This document shows positions 26,695 to 36,159 of a stretch of 64,000 bases of DNA, piece after piece. The DNA is from Hydrogenophilus thiooxidans. GTDB lineage: Bacteria > Pseudomonadota > Gammaproteobacteria > Burkholderiales > Rhodocyclaceae. Position 1 is the first letter of the stretch, and every line of letters begins with the position of its first letter. Under the pieces are notes generated by a model. The model was not told the origin of the DNA and made no database searches. It saw only the letters and a program-made list of their open reading frames with translations. The stretch is from positions 142,565-206,564 of the forward strand of contig NZ_JAHLSY010000001.1 of assembly GCF_019049855.1 (NCBI RefSeq), in the 5' to 3' direction. The translations under genes were made by a program, and so were the position numbers.

Positions 26695-28095
26695 ATGCGT
26701 CACACAAACCAACCTGCGCTCGACACAGTCCCTGAACGGCCTCCGTTTAGCAAAATTCTCATCGCGAACCGGGGTGAAATTGCGCTGCGAATCCTGCGCG
26801 CCTGCCGCGAACTCGACATCGCCACGGTAGTGGTCTATTCGGAAGCCGACCGTGACAGCAAACCGGTGCGCCTAGCTGACGAAGCGGTGTGCATCGGCCC
26901 TGCCCCAGCGGCGAAAAGCTACCTCAACATCCCCGCAATCATCGCTGCCGCCGAAGTGACCGATGCCGAAGCGATCCACCCCGGCTACGGTTTCCTCTCC
27001 GAAAACGCCGAATTTGCGCAACGGGTTGAAGCGTGCGGCTTCACCTTCATCGGTCCGCGCCCCGAAACGATCGCGATGATGGGGGACAAGGTCGCTGCGA
27101 AACGGGCGATGCTCGATGCCGGCGTTCCTTGCGTCCCCGGCTCCGACGGCGCGCTACCGGACGACCCCGACGAAATCGTGCGGATCGCGCGCGCAGTCGG
27201 TTTTCCCGTGATCATCAAAGCCGCCGGCGGCGGGGGCGGACGCGGCATGCGCGTCGTGCACACCGAAGCGGCGCTCCTTTCCGCCGTCGAAACCACGCGC
27301 AACGAAGCGCGCGCAGCATTTGGCAACGCCGCGGTCTACCTCGAAAAATTCCTCCAACAACCGCGGCACATCGAAATCCAAGTGTTGGCCGACGCCCACG
27401 GCAATGCCGTCTGGCTGGGCGAACGGGATTGTTCGATGCAGCGCCGCCACCAAAAAATCATCGAAGAGGCCCCAGCACCCGGCATCGACCGCGCCGCGAT
27501 CGCCGAAATCGGAGAAGCGTGCGCCGAAGCGTGCCGCCGCATCGGTTACCGCGGCGCCGGCACCTTCGAATTTCTCTTTGAAAACGGGCGCTTTTACTTC
27601 ATCGAAATGAATACCCGCATCCAGGTCGAACATCCGGTAACTGAACTCATCACGGGAATCGACCTCGTACAGGCGCAAATTCGCATCGCAGCCGGAGAGC
27701 CGCTGTGGTTCACCCAACAAGCGGTCACGCTACGCGGCCATGCGATCGAATGCCGCATCAACGCCGAAGACCCCTACCGCTTCACCCCTTCACCGGGGCG
27801 TGTCGAACAGTGGCACGCCCCAGGTGGCCCGGGGGTTCGCGTCGACTCACACGTCTATTCGGGCTACACCGTGCCCCCCCACTACGACTCGATGATCGGA
27901 AAACTCATCGTCCATGCCCCCACCCGCCGCCAAGCGATCGCCAAGATGCGCGGTGCGTTGCAAGAGCTCGTCGTCACGGGGATCCAGACCAACGCCCCGC
28001 TGCACCTGCAACTCATGAACGACACTGCGTTCGGCGAAGGTGGCATCTCCATCCACTACTTGGAGCAGTGGCTCGATGCCCGAGGCAAAAAGTAG
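26695..28095 (+). CDS. accC: AccC, biotin carboxylase of acetyl-CoA carboxylase
   Basis: 466 aa. It carries ~18 extra residues ([17 protein letters not shown]) before the usual start [16 protein letters not shown]; no other start codon exists in that gap, so the extension seems real. ATP-grasp motifs [23 protein letters not shown] and [16 protein letters not shown] are intact. It carboxylates biotin on AccB in fatty-acid synthesis. Overlaps prmA by 20 nt. Confidence 0.97.
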   Translation: MRHTNQPALDTVPERPPFSKILIANRGEIALRILRACRELDIATVVVYSEADRDSKPVRLADEAVCIGPAPAAKSYLNIPAIIAAAEVTDAEAIHPGYGFLSENAEFAQRVEACGFTFIGPRPETIAMMGDKVAAKRAMLDAGVPCVPGSDGALPDDPDEIVRIARAVGFPVIIKAAGGGGGRGMRVVHTEAALLSAVETTRNEARAAFGNAAVYLEKFLQQPRHIEIQVLADAHGNAVWLGERDCSMQRRHQKIIEEAPAPGIDRAAIAEIGEACAEACRRIGYRGAGTFEFLFENGRFYFIEMNTRIQVEHPVTELITGIDLVQAQIRIAAGEPLWFTQQAVTLRGHAIECRINAEDPYRFTPSPGRVEQWHAPGGPGVRVDSHVYSGYTVPPHYDSMIGKLIVHAPTRRQAIAKMRGALQELVVTGIQTNAPLHLQLMNDTAFGEGGISIHYLEQWLDARGKK

Positions 28096-28993
28096 CGCCG
28101 CCCGTTGGCTCGAAGTCCGCATCGTTCTACCAGCCGAGGCCGCGGAGCGGCTTGCCGAAGTCGCGCTCGACCACGGCGCGCTCTCGGCAACCCTGGAGGA
28201 CGCCGACGCCGGAACCCCAGACGAAACCCCGCAATTCGGCGAACCGGGCGAAGCGCCGGCTACCTTGTGGCGGCGATCGGTCGTCGCGCTCCTTTTCGAC
28301 AGCGACGCCCCGTGGTCGGAACATCTCGCCGCAATGGCCCACGCCGCGCAGGTCACACTCCCCGACGAACGCGAACTCGTGCCGATCGCCGAAACCGATT
28401 GGGTGCGACAAACCCAAAACCAATTCCCGCCGATTGCGGTTGCCGACGGCGCGCTCTGGATCGTACCCACCTGGCACGACCCCCCCGCCACCACGGCCCC
28501 CGTGATCCGTCTCGACCCGGGATTGGCTTTTGGCACCGGCAGCCACCCCACCACCCACCTCTGCCTGGAATGGCTGGTGCGCGAAGTCACCGCTGGCGCC
28601 TCAGTACTCGACTACGGGTGCGGATCGGGTATTCTGGCGATCGCCGCAGCCAAGCTGGGCGCCGGTGCGGTCACTGCGGTCGATATCGACGCCGATGCGC
28701 GCACTGCCACCCGCGCCAACGCCGAAGCAAACGGCGTCCCGCTCACCGTCCTCCCTGCCGATGCGCCCCTTAGCCAAACGTTCGACTTGGTGGTTGCAAA
28801 TATCCTCACCCGACCGCTCATCGTCCTGGCACCGACCCTGGCAGCGCGCGTCGCACCGCACGGCAAGATGGCCCTTGCTGGAATTCTCGCTGAACAAGCT
28901 GACGCAGTCATTGCCGCATACGCCCCGTGGATCCGGCTCGCAATCGCTGCCGAACGAGACGGGTGGATTCGGTTGGAAGGAACCCGCTTATGA
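28076..28993 (+). CDS. prmA: PrmA, ribosomal protein L11 methyltransferase
   Basis: 305 aa from ATG 28076, inside the accC end. N-terminal substrate domain with the W-x-x-x-W-like region, then [24 protein letters not shown]-binding [37 protein letters not shown] and [10 protein letters not shown]. All are hallmarks of PrmA. It trimethylates lysines of L11. Overlaps the next gene as ATGA. Confidence 0.95.
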   Translation: MPEAKSSAARWLEVRIVLPAEAAERLAEVALDHGALSATLEDADAGTPDETPQFGEPGEAPATLWRRSVVALLFDSDAPWSEHLAAMAHAAQVTLPDERELVPIAETDWVRQTQNQFPPIAVADGALWIVPTWHDPPATTAPVIRLDPGLAFGTGSHPTTHLCLEWLVREVTAGASVLDYGCGSGILAIAAAKLGAGAVTAVDIDADARTATRANAEANGVPLTVLPADAPLSQTFDLVVANILTRPLIVLAPTLAARVAPHGKMALAGILAEQADAVIAAYAPWIRLAIAAERDGWIRLEGTRL

Positions 28994-29829
28994 GCGCAGC
29001 GGACGATCGGCCCCTGCGTGAGGAACGCGTAAGCGCCAAACGCATCGTCCGTTGTCCCCATTGCGGCGCCACCTTCGCCACCAGCGACCGGGTTTTGGCA
29101 AAAGCCCAGGGATGGGCGCTTTGTGGCGAATGTTTCGAACCGTTCGACGCCCTTCGCGCTACCGTCCTGCAGCAGCCTCCGGAGGTCCCCCCTGCCACGC
29201 ACTCCGCCCAAAACGAACCCCAACCGCACGACGTTGCCAACGAAAGCGCCTCCTCCCCCTTACGCTCGAAAGACGAACCGCCCGCCCCATCGCCATTTGC
29301 TGTTGCGCCCGCAGCGTTTTCTGACACGGCGGCCCTTTCCAAACCGCACGAAGCGCAAAACCTCTTTGCCCGCGCGGTGGTGCTCCTTTTGGCGTCTCTC
29401 CTCCTTCTTACCGCGCTTGCGCAGGCTGCCTGGCTTGCCCACACCCCGCTGATCCGATATTTTCCCGAGCTCTACGCGAAAGGAACGGCGCTTTGCCGCA
29501 CGCTCGGCTGCACGCTCACGCCGCCAGCAGACCCGGAGCGGCTTCAGATCGACGCCGCGCGCCTTATCAAAGAGGCGGAACCGGGGCGTTATACTTTGGA
29601 ATTGACGCTTACGAACCGCGCCGCCTACCCGATGCCTTGGCCCCACCTGGCAATCACGCTCACCGATGGCCTAGGTCGGGCGCTCGTGCGCAAAAACCTA
29701 GCACCGGCTGAGTGGCGGGCTCCTCAGCAGTCGCCGTTCGCCCCCCAGCGCCGCATCGCAGTCACCCTTTCGTTGCAGATCGTCGAAAGCGGGATCGTCG
29801 GTTTTGAGGTCGTCCCGTTTTACCCGTAA
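28990..29829 (+). CDS. MJ0042-type zinc-ribbon / DUF3426 membrane protein
   Basis: 279 aa. N-terminal zinc ribbon CPHCGATFATS ... CGECFEPF, a proline-rich spacer, one membrane segment (ARAVVLLLASLLLLTALAQAAWLA, about residues 130-155), and a C-terminal extracytoplasmic DUF3426 domain with strands LELTLTNRAAYPMPWPHLAITLTD. The usual neighbour of prmA in betaproteobacteria. Function unknown. Confidence 0.85.
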   Translation: MSAADDRPLREERVSAKRIVRCPHCGATFATSDRVLAKAQGWALCGECFEPFDALRATVLQQPPEVPPATHSAQNEPQPHDVANESASSPLRSKDEPPAPSPFAVAPAAFSDTAALSKPHEAQNLFARAVVLLLASLLLLTALAQAAWLAHTPLIRYFPELYAKGTALCRTLGCTLTPPADPERLQIDAARLIKEAEPGRYTLELTLTNRAAYPMPWPHLAITLTDGLGRALVRKNLAPAEWRAPQQSPFAPQRRIAVTLSLQIVESGIVGFEVVPFYP

Positions 29830-29848
29830 CCGCCCATGCCCCGCGCTG

Positions 29849-30316
29849 TCAGCGAGCAACGCGCGCATTGCCGTAACGGTCGGTCAAAAGCCGAACCCGT
29901 TCGCCAACCCGGAACCCCTCTCCTTCGTCCTCTTGGGTCACCGCCAAAACGCGGCCATTGTCGAGGCGCACCGTGATCTCTACCCCTGGGCGAGCGGTCA
30001 CGGCCCCTTCCACCGCTTGGCCGGCCACGGCACCCGCTACCGCCCCCACGGCCGTCGTGGCAATCCGGCCCCGTCCGCCGCCCAAGGTGTTCCCCGCAAG
30101 CCCTCCCAAAAGGGCGCCAGTGAGCGGTCCGGCTCCCGTTTCCGTCCCCTCGAGCCGCACCGGGCGGATCGCTTCGATCACCCCGTATTGGACCTCCATC
30201 ACCCGCCGCGCCTCGGAGCGGGCGTAGGCGCCGCCTCCCAAACTCGAAGCGCACCCGCTCACCAAAAGCGCACCCCCAACCAGCCCTACGAACGCCGTCC
30301 AAAACCGTTTGTCCAT
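29849..30316 (-). CDS. Glycine-zipper outer-membrane lipoprotein (SlyB/Rick_17kDa-like)
   Basis: 155 aa from ATG 30316 (MDKRFWTAFVGLVGG). Signal peptide with lipobox VSGC. A glycine-zipper segment (TGALLGGLAGNTLGGGRG ... AVAGAVAGQAVEG) forms a 2TM-like helical hairpin, followed by a small beta domain (ITVRLDNGRVLAVTQ). Family members are surface lipoproteins, SlyB being PhoPQ-linked in enterobacteria; the function here is inferred only. Confidence 0.8.
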   Translation of the reverse strand: MDKRFWTAFVGLVGGALLVSGCASSLGGGAYARSEARRVMEVQYGVIEAIRPVRLEGTETGAGPLTGALLGGLAGNTLGGGRGRIATTAVGAVAGAVAGQAVEGAVTARPGVEITVRLDNGRVLAVTQEDEGEGFRVGERVRLLTDRYGNARVAR

Positions 30317-30369
30317 CCCTAGCTCCTTACTGCGCGTCTTCTGATCCACCATCCCATGCCGTGGGCTGC

Positions 30370-31326
30370 CTACGGCAGCGTTGCCCATGCCGCCTCAACC
30401 CCATAGTGGGCGCGCAATCGCGTCACCGCATCAGTCAAGGTAAGCGCATAATTCTGCGCGCCGCGCACCGCGATCTTTTCTGAACCCATCACCGCCCCGA
30501 GCCGCACCGCATCGGCCCAGTCGGCGCCAAGCGCTTTCGCACACAAGAGCCCGGCGCGAAACGCATCGCCACACCCCGTCGGATCGACCACCGCTCGCGG
30601 CGGCACCGCCTCGATCCGTTCGCACCGCCCATCACAGAAAAGATCCGCACCTTCTCCGCCTCGGGTCACGATCAGTGCCTCCACCCGCTCGGCCAACTGC
30701 GGCAACCGCAACCCGGTGCGCGCTTCCATGAGCTTCGCTTCGTAGTCGTTGACCACCGCCACCTGCGCCAGTTCGAGACAGCGCAAAAGCTCGGCACCGC
30801 TCAGGAGCGGCAATCCCTGCCCCGGATCGAAAACGAACGGCACCGCGAATTCGTGAAACGTTTCGCAATGGACCAACATCCCCTCGCGCCCGTCAGGCGC
30901 CACAATCCCCCACACTGCGCCCCAGCCGGGATCGATCGTCGCAGCGTGCGAACGCAGCATCGCCCCCGGATGAAACGCCGTAATCTGGTTATCGTCAAGG
31001 TCGGTGATGATATAAGCCTGCGCGGTCATCTCCTCGGCAAAAATGCGGATCCCCTCATCGCGCAGCCCCAACTGGCGTAGCCGCTCCAAATAGGGCCCCG
31101 CATCCTGACCCATCGTCGCGACAATGATGGGGTCCATTCCCAGCAACCGCAACCCATACGCGATGTTGCCGGCGCACCCGCCGAACTCCCGCCGCAATTC
31201 GGGGACGTGAAACGCTACGTTCAAGATATGGATCTGTTCCGGCAAGATGTGGTTGCGGAAGCGATCGGAAAAGACCATGATCGTATCGTAGGCCATCGAC
31301 CCACAGACCGCAATCGGTAAAGGCAC
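30370..31326 (-). CDS. PfkB-family carbohydrate/adenosine kinase
   Basis: 318 aa. N-terminal GSMAYDTIMVF, FGGCAGNIAYGLRLLG (substrate side) and the C-terminal PfkB signature VDPTGCGDAFRAGL with the catalytic Asp in GCGDAF. The protein resembles the adenosine-kinase-like subgroup found in many betaproteobacteria. Substrate cannot be set from the sequence. Monocistronic, divergent from phoX. Confidence 0.85.
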   Translation of the reverse strand: MPLPIAVCGSMAYDTIMVFSDRFRNHILPEQIHILNVAFHVPELRREFGGCAGNIAYGLRLLGMDPIIVATMGQDAGPYLERLRQLGLRDEGIRIFAEEMTAQAYIITDLDDNQITAFHPGAMLRSHAATIDPGWGAVWGIVAPDGREGMLVHCETFHEFAVPFVFDPGQGLPLLSGAELLRCLELAQVAVVNDYEAKLMEARTGLRLPQLAERVEALIVTRGGEGADLFCDGRCERIEAVPPRAVVDPTGCGDAFRAGLLCAKALGADWADAVRLGAVMGSEKIAVRGAQNYALTLTDAVTRLRAHYGVEAAWATLP

Positions 31327-31425
31327 GGTTCCCCCTTTGCTCAGCGCAAAACTCGGCCCATTCTAGCGGTAAGGTGCCACCGGGTCAATTGCGCCCGATC
31401 GACGACCGTGATCTTTTTTCGCGCC

Positions 31426-31443
31426 GTGTCATCAAGCTGTCAC
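31426..31443 (+). promoter_or_regulatory. Pho box (PhoB operator) upstream of phoX
   Basis: GTGTCATCAAGCTGTCAC matches the 18-bp PhoB consensus (two CTGTCAT-like 7-mers separated by an A/T-rich 4-mer) at 15 of 18 positions. It lies 48 bp before the phoX ATG, so phosphate-starvation control of the gene is likely. Confidence 0.82.
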
Positions 31444-31490
31444 ACCCGTTCGCTAAGCTACCTGTGTCTTACACAACCGGGAGTCCGCCG

Positions 31491-33521
31491 ATGAGAGCGT
31501 TTGACGAGCCACTGAGCAACGAAAGCACCAATCCAACCTTTCACGAGATCGTCACGCAGGTGGCGGCCAAACGGCGCACCTTGCTCAAAGGGGCGGTTGG
31601 CAGCGCGATTTTGGCCCTCTTTGCGCCCTGGGCGAACGCCGCCACCAGCCGCGGTGCCGCCGCAGCGGTTCCTGGCGCACCGCAAAGCGTCAAACAAACG
31701 AGCACGCTCCTTGCCCCATTCGGTCCCAGCATCCCCACCCATTCGGAAGATCGTGTCACCGTGATGCCTGGTTTCAAGATTCGGGCGATCCTCCCGTGGG
31801 GTGACCCGCTGACCCATCCCAACGCCCATTTCAAACCGGATGGCAGCAACACCGCCGCCGAGCAAGCGCAGCAGATCGGTGACAACCACGACGGGATGCA
31901 CCTCTTTCCATTTCCCGGAAAAAATGACGAAGGGCTCCTTGCGCTCAACCACGAATACGCCAATCTGGAATACCTCTATCCCGCCGATTTCCTACCCCAA
32001 GGAAAGATCAGCGAGGAGCAAGCGAACAAAGCGATTGCCGCGCACGGGGTTTCGATCATCCATCTGCGGCGCGGGCCAAACGGCTGGGACAAAGTGCCGG
32101 AAAGTCGCTACCACCGCCGCATCACTGGCGCCACCCCGTGCGCGCTCACCGGCCCCGCTGCAGGTCACCCGCTCCTGCAAACGCAAGACGACCCCAGCGG
32201 CCGACTCGTCCTAGGAACGCTCAACAACTGTGCGAACGGCGTCACCCCGTGGGGTACCTACCTCACCTGCGAAGAAAACTTCAACGGCTACTTCGGAAAT
32301 GGCAACCCCAACGATCCGATGCACAAACGCTACGGCATCGCAAATGGTTTCGGTTACCGCTGGCATGAAGCGATTGCCCGTTTCGACGTGGCCCGCACCC
32401 CGAACGAACCCAACCGGTTCGGTTGGGTGGTTGAAATCGATCCATTCGACCCAACCAGCACCCCGAAGAAACGCACTGCGCTCGGGCGCTTCAAACACGA
32501 AAATGCCGCGGTGACGCTCGCGAAAGACGGACGCGTCGTCGTCTATATGGGCGATGACGAGCGGTTCGAATACATCTATAAATTTGTCAGCCGAAAACCG
32601 TTCGACCCGACCAATCCGGAGGCGAACCGTGATCTTTTGGACGACGGTGACCTCTTCGTTGCGGAATTCACGAGCACCGACACGGGCAACGGCCGCCTGC
32701 TCGGGCGTTGGCACCTCCTTTCTCGCGCCAATCCCAAAATCGCATCAGACCCCCGGTTCCCCACGGACGCCGAGGTCCTCATTTTCACCCGTGCCGCAGC
32801 AGACGTTGCAGGCGCGACCAAAATGGATCGGCCCGAATGGATCACGATCCACCCAACGAGCGGCGAAGTCTTCGTCACCCTCACCAACAACAGCAAACGT
32901 CAAGCCGACGCCGTCGATGCCGCGAACCCGCGCGCGCAAAACGTCTGGGGGCAGATCGTCCGCTGGCAAGAGGCGGGAAACGACGCCGCTGCAACCGAGT
33001 TCGCGTGGGATTTCTTCGTCATAGCGGGCAACCCGGAAGTCTACCCGGAAACGGATCCCCGCGCCGGCTCGATCAACGTCACTCGCGAAAATATGTTCAA
33101 CTCCCCCGATGGGCTGGCGTTCGATCGCCTGGGGCGGCTCTGGATCCAGACCGACGGCAATTTCAGCAACCGCGGCGCATTCGCCGGACAAGGCAACAAC
33201 CAGATGCTCGTTGCCGACCCGAATACCGGCGAAATCCGCCGCTTTCTCGTCGGGCCGTCGGGTTGCGAAATCACCGGCATCACCTTCAGCCCAGACGGTC
33301 GCACGATGTTCATCAACATCCAACACCCAGGTGAAGCCGCCGGGCATCCGCGCGCCCCTGGTTTTCCTGCCGAAATGCTCGACACAGTGCTCAACCAACA
33401 ACCCACGCTCTTTTCCGACTGGCCACACAGCCAATTCCCGGAAATCACCGGTGGCCGGCCCCGCAGCGCCACGCTCGTGATCGAACGGGAAGATGGCGCG
33501 CCGATCTTCGGCGCTGCCTGA
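31491..33521 (+). CDS. phoX: PhoX-family alkaline phosphatase (Tat-exported)
   Basis: 676 aa from ATG 31491; the longer open frame crosses the Pho box and is rejected. Tat-type signal with KRRTLLKGAVGSAILALFAPWANA. The body is a DUF839/PhoX beta-propeller: LLALNHEYAN, TCEENFNGYFGN, YMGDDERFEYIYKFVS, MDRPEWITIHPTSGEVFVTLTNNS, FNSPDGLAFDRLGRLWIQTDG. PhoX enzymes use Ca and Fe to hydrolyse phosphomonoesters in the periplasm. The upstream Pho box fits. Confidence 0.93.
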   Translation: MRAFDEPLSNESTNPTFHEIVTQVAAKRRTLLKGAVGSAILALFAPWANAATSRGAAAAVPGAPQSVKQTSTLLAPFGPSIPTHSEDRVTVMPGFKIRAILPWGDPLTHPNAHFKPDGSNTAAEQAQQIGDNHDGMHLFPFPGKNDEGLLALNHEYANLEYLYPADFLPQGKISEEQANKAIAAHGVSIIHLRRGPNGWDKVPESRYHRRITGATPCALTGPAAGHPLLQTQDDPSGRLVLGTLNNCANGVTPWGTYLTCEENFNGYFGNGNPNDPMHKRYGIANGFGYRWHEAIARFDVARTPNEPNRFGWVVEIDPFDPTSTPKKRTALGRFKHENAAVTLAKDGRVVVYMGDDERFEYIYKFVSRKPFDPTNPEANRDLLDDGDLFVAEFTSTDTGNGRLLGRWHLLSRANPKIASDPRFPTDAEVLIFTRAAADVAGATKMDRPEWITIHPTSGEVFVTLTNNSKRQADAVDAANPRAQNVWGQIVRWQEAGNDAAATEFAWDFFVIAGNPEVYPETDPRAGSINVTRENMFNSPDGLAFDRLGRLWIQTDGNFSNRGAFAGQGNNQMLVADPNTGEIRRFLVGPSGCEITGITFSPDGRTMFINIQHPGEAAGHPRAPGFPAEMLDTVLNQQPTLFSDWPHSQFPEITGGRPRSATLVIEREDGAPIFGAA

Positions 33522-33601
33522 ACGCCAACGCCACAACCGCTTGCCCGCACCCCTGAGTGGCTGCGGGCAGCAGGGAACCCCCATCACACAGGGAACAAGC
33601 G

Positions 33602-34378
33602 ATGACCGCGACCGACCCCACCCTCTGTTTTGCCGAAACCCCGCGCTATCGCCTCATCCTCGCCCACGACGACGCGCAACTGCTCGCCGCACAGCGGCTG
33701 CGCTACCGTGTCTTTGCCGGCGAGTGGGGCGCTCGCCTCAAAACCCGCAAGCCGGGCCTTGATCACGACCTTTTCGACCCCTTCTGCCACCATCTGCTCG
33801 TGCTCGACAAGAGTGACGATTCGGTGGTCGGTTGCTACCGTCTGCTGCCGTCCCGCAGCGCACGGGTCGTCGGCGAACGGTGCGCCGAAGCCGAATACGA
33901 TCTCACCCGCATCAAACGGCTCGATTTCGTCGAACTGTCGCGCGCCTGTATCGCCCCCGAACACCGCACTGGCGCGGTGATCGGACTGCTTTTTCGCGGC
34001 ATTGCCGCCTACCTGGCTCGCTTTCGCGTTCGCTACCTCTTCGGCTTGGCGTCATTCCCCTACCATTGCGGCCTCGACGCCGTGCTCGCGCAATACCGGA
34101 CCCTGCGGCAAAAGTACGAAGCGCCGATCGAATTTCATGTCACCCCGTGGCGCCGCATCGAACCGATGCCGCTCGACGGCGTCGAACCCGCGCCTTGTCC
34201 CTCGCTCATCTTGGCCTACTTGGCCGCAGGCGCTTGGATTGCAGGCGACCCGACGATCGACCCCGATTTTCACTGCGTCGACTTTCCCGTTCTACTCGAC
34301 GGAGAACGGCTCGCCCCGCGCTACCGCCGACACTTCTCCCGAAATGCGCTTCGTAGCGAATCGTTGAGTCACGCGTGA
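33602..34378 (+). CDS. olsB: OlsB-like ornithine N-acyltransferase (GNAT-type, hemolysin-like)
   Basis: 258 aa from ATG 33602 (GGGAAC upstream). Seen: LAAQRLRYRVFAGEWGA, GLDHDLFDPFCHHLLVLD, VVGCYRLLP, FVELSRACIAPEHRTGAVIGLLFRGI and LFGLASFPY, typical of the OlsB family that adds 3-hydroxyacyl from ACP to ornithine. The next gene is a PlsC-type acyltransferase, the usual OlsB-OlsA pairing. PhoB often controls ornithine-lipid genes, and phoX is just upstream, so shared phosphate control is plausible. Confidence 0.8.
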   Translation: MTATDPTLCFAETPRYRLILAHDDAQLLAAQRLRYRVFAGEWGARLKTRKPGLDHDLFDPFCHHLLVLDKSDDSVVGCYRLLPSRSARVVGERCAEAEYDLTRIKRLDFVELSRACIAPEHRTGAVIGLLFRGIAAYLARFRVRYLFGLASFPYHCGLDAVLAQYRTLRQKYEAPIEFHVTPWRRIEPMPLDGVEPAPCPSLILAYLAAGAWIAGDPTIDPDFHCVDFPVLLDGERLAPRYRRHFSRNALRSESLSHA

Positions 34379-34393
34379 CCCGTGAAGCACACG

Positions 34394-35275
34394 ATGATTG
34401 CACCGCACCGCTCGACGCCCACCCCAAGCAGATACCGCTTGGCGTCTGCCCCCACATCTGCTACGCTTGATCGCTTTGAACCTTGCCTGGGTAAAGCGCT
34501 GCCGCCTTTGACCTTCGAAAACGCTACTACCACCCGACGCTACCGCACCGCGTGGTGGTGCAAACTGCGGCTCTTTGGCTGGCTCCTCCTTGGGCTACTC
34601 GCCACGATCACCCTCTTTCCGTGGCTTCGCCCAAGCCAACGTGCGCGCTTCCGATCCTTCTGGGCACGGCGGATTCTGGCCGCGCTCGACGTCGAGCTCG
34701 TCATCACCGGCGCCGTCGACCCAGGTGCGCTCGTCGTCGCAAACCACATCTCCTGGCTCGACATCCCAGTCCTCATGGCCGTGGCCCCCATGCGGTTCGT
34801 CGCCAAAAGTGAGGTACGGCGCTGGCCCGTGTTGGGTTGGCTCGCCGCTCAGCACGGCACGATTTTCCTTGCGCGCGGCTCCAAGCACCACGCTGCGACC
34901 ATCGGCAAAACCCTCACCGCGGCGCTGCAAAACGGCGAAACCGTCGCCTTGTTTCCCGAAGGAACGACAACCGACGGCACCACCCTGCGGTCGTTTCACA
35001 GCGCGTTACTGAGTAGCGCCGTGCACGCCAACGCACCCGTGCAACCGGTCGCGCTCAGTTACCACCGCGCAGACGGTACCCCAACCACCGCGGCCGCGTT
35101 CGTCGGCGCAATGACCTTCTGGGATACCCTCGAAAACCTCCTTGCGGCCCGACCGCTCACCGCCCGCGTGCAACTCCTTTCCCCGCTTACCGGAAACGAC
35201 CGCAAAACGCTCACCCGCAACGCCGAACAGGCGATCCGCGCGGCTCTGGCGCACGCGCAGGAAGAAGCCGCGTAG
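34394..35275 (+). CDS. olsA: OlsA-like 1-acyl-glycerol-3-phosphate/lyso-ornithine-lipid acyltransferase
   Basis: 293 aa from ATG 34394; a GTG at 34382 is the other option. PlsC motifs: NHISWLDI (catalytic His-x4-Asp), GTIFLARGSKHH, FPEGTTTDG and PVQPVALSYH. One membrane helix near residues 58-80. The ~50-residue stretch before it (SAPTSATLDRFEPCLGK) is unusual for the family. It would O-acylate lyso-ornithine lipid, or lysophosphatidic acid if it is a plain PlsC. Confidence 0.78.
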   Translation: MIAPHRSTPTPSRYRLASAPTSATLDRFEPCLGKALPPLTFENATTTRRYRTAWWCKLRLFGWLLLGLLATITLFPWLRPSQRARFRSFWARRILAALDVELVITGAVDPGALVVANHISWLDIPVLMAVAPMRFVAKSEVRRWPVLGWLAAQHGTIFLARGSKHHAATIGKTLTAALQNGETVALFPEGTTTDGTTLRSFHSALLSSAVHANAPVQPVALSYHRADGTPTTAAAFVGAMTFWDTLENLLAARPLTARVQLLSPLTGNDRKTLTRNAEQAIRAALAHAQEEAA

Positions 35276-35299
35276 CCCGAGCACCGAGCGTGCAAGCGC

Positions 35300-36124
35300 T
35301 CACCCCTTCGTGCCACCACAATCGCTACACGCCACCGAAACCACCGCCTGATCCTCCAGCCGCACCGCGGTCAACCGCCCACCATAAACACAACTCGTAT
35401 CGACCGCCATCACCGCCGCGTCGGCATAAAACCCCAGCAGCGACCAGTGACCGAAAACCACCCGATACGGCAACGCCACCCGTTTGGCATAGCGAAACCA
35501 GGGAACGGTCCCCTTGGGCGCGTTCGTCGGCGGCCCTTTCGCTCTGAGCTCCAAGGCCCCGCTCTTTGCATCGACGAAGCGCATGCGTGTAAAACCATTC
35601 ACGATGTAGCGAATCCGTGGCATTCCCTCCAATTCGGGGTGCCAGACCGATTCCCCCCCTTTGAGCTGGCGCAACCAACCCAAATCGTGCTGCAATTTCG
35701 CAACCACTTCGGCGTTGGCCGCTACCGCGGTTTCCCAATCCCACACCGGCGGTAAGCCGGCGTGCGCCATCGCCCACCCCAACGTCCCGTCCCAGACCAA
35801 CAGCGGCCGCGCCCGCAGCCAATCGAGCAAACGGTCCCGGTCTGGCGCGGAAAAGAGGGAATCGAGCGTGTCGTCTTTCGCGCTTTTTTTGAGGCCCGCC
35901 GCGCGCATCAACGCATAGAGATCGTGGTTGCCCAACACCGCGGTCACCGCCCTTTCGGGCAACGACGCGAGCAACCGCAGCACCTCGAGCGATTGCGGCC
36001 CACGATTCACCAAATCCCCGACCAACCACAAGCGGTCCCGCTGCGGGTCGAAACGGCACAACGCCAGCAACCGCTCCAACGCGGCGCAACACCCTTGGAC
36101 ATCGCCCACCACCCAGGTGGCCAT
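35300..36124 (-). CDS. apaH: ApaH, symmetrical diadenosine tetraphosphatase
   Basis: 274 aa. Metallophosphatase motifs GDVQGC, GDLVNRGPQS and LGNHD, with downstream MAHAGLPP and FGHWS. Start MATWVVGDVQGC at 36124 is the standard ApaH start. It cleaves Ap4A to two ADP in the cytoplasm. 35 nt separate it from divergent waaA; it converges on olsA. Confidence 0.94.
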   Translation of the reverse strand: MATWVVGDVQGCCAALERLLALCRFDPQRDRLWLVGDLVNRGPQSLEVLRLLASLPERAVTAVLGNHDLYALMRAAGLKKSAKDDTLDSLFSAPDRDRLLDWLRARPLLVWDGTLGWAMAHAGLPPVWDWETAVAANAEVVAKLQHDLGWLRQLKGGESVWHPELEGMPRIRYIVNGFTRMRFVDAKSGALELRAKGPPTNAPKGTVPWFRYAKRVALPYRVVFGHWSLLGFYADAAVMAVDTSCVYGGRLTAVRLEDQAVVSVACSDCGGTKG

Positions 36125-36146
36125 CGCACAAAACCTCCCATCGCGC

Positions 36147-36152
36147 TATACT
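36147..36152 (+). promoter_or_regulatory. -10 element suggesting a near-leaderless waaA transcript
   Basis: TATACT 8 nt upstream of the GTG start of waaA in a 35-nt divergent gap. If it is used, transcription would begin at about 36158-36160, at the start codon itself. No RBS-like sequence is visible ahead of the GTG. Confidence 0.4.
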
Positions 36153-36159
36153 GACAAAT

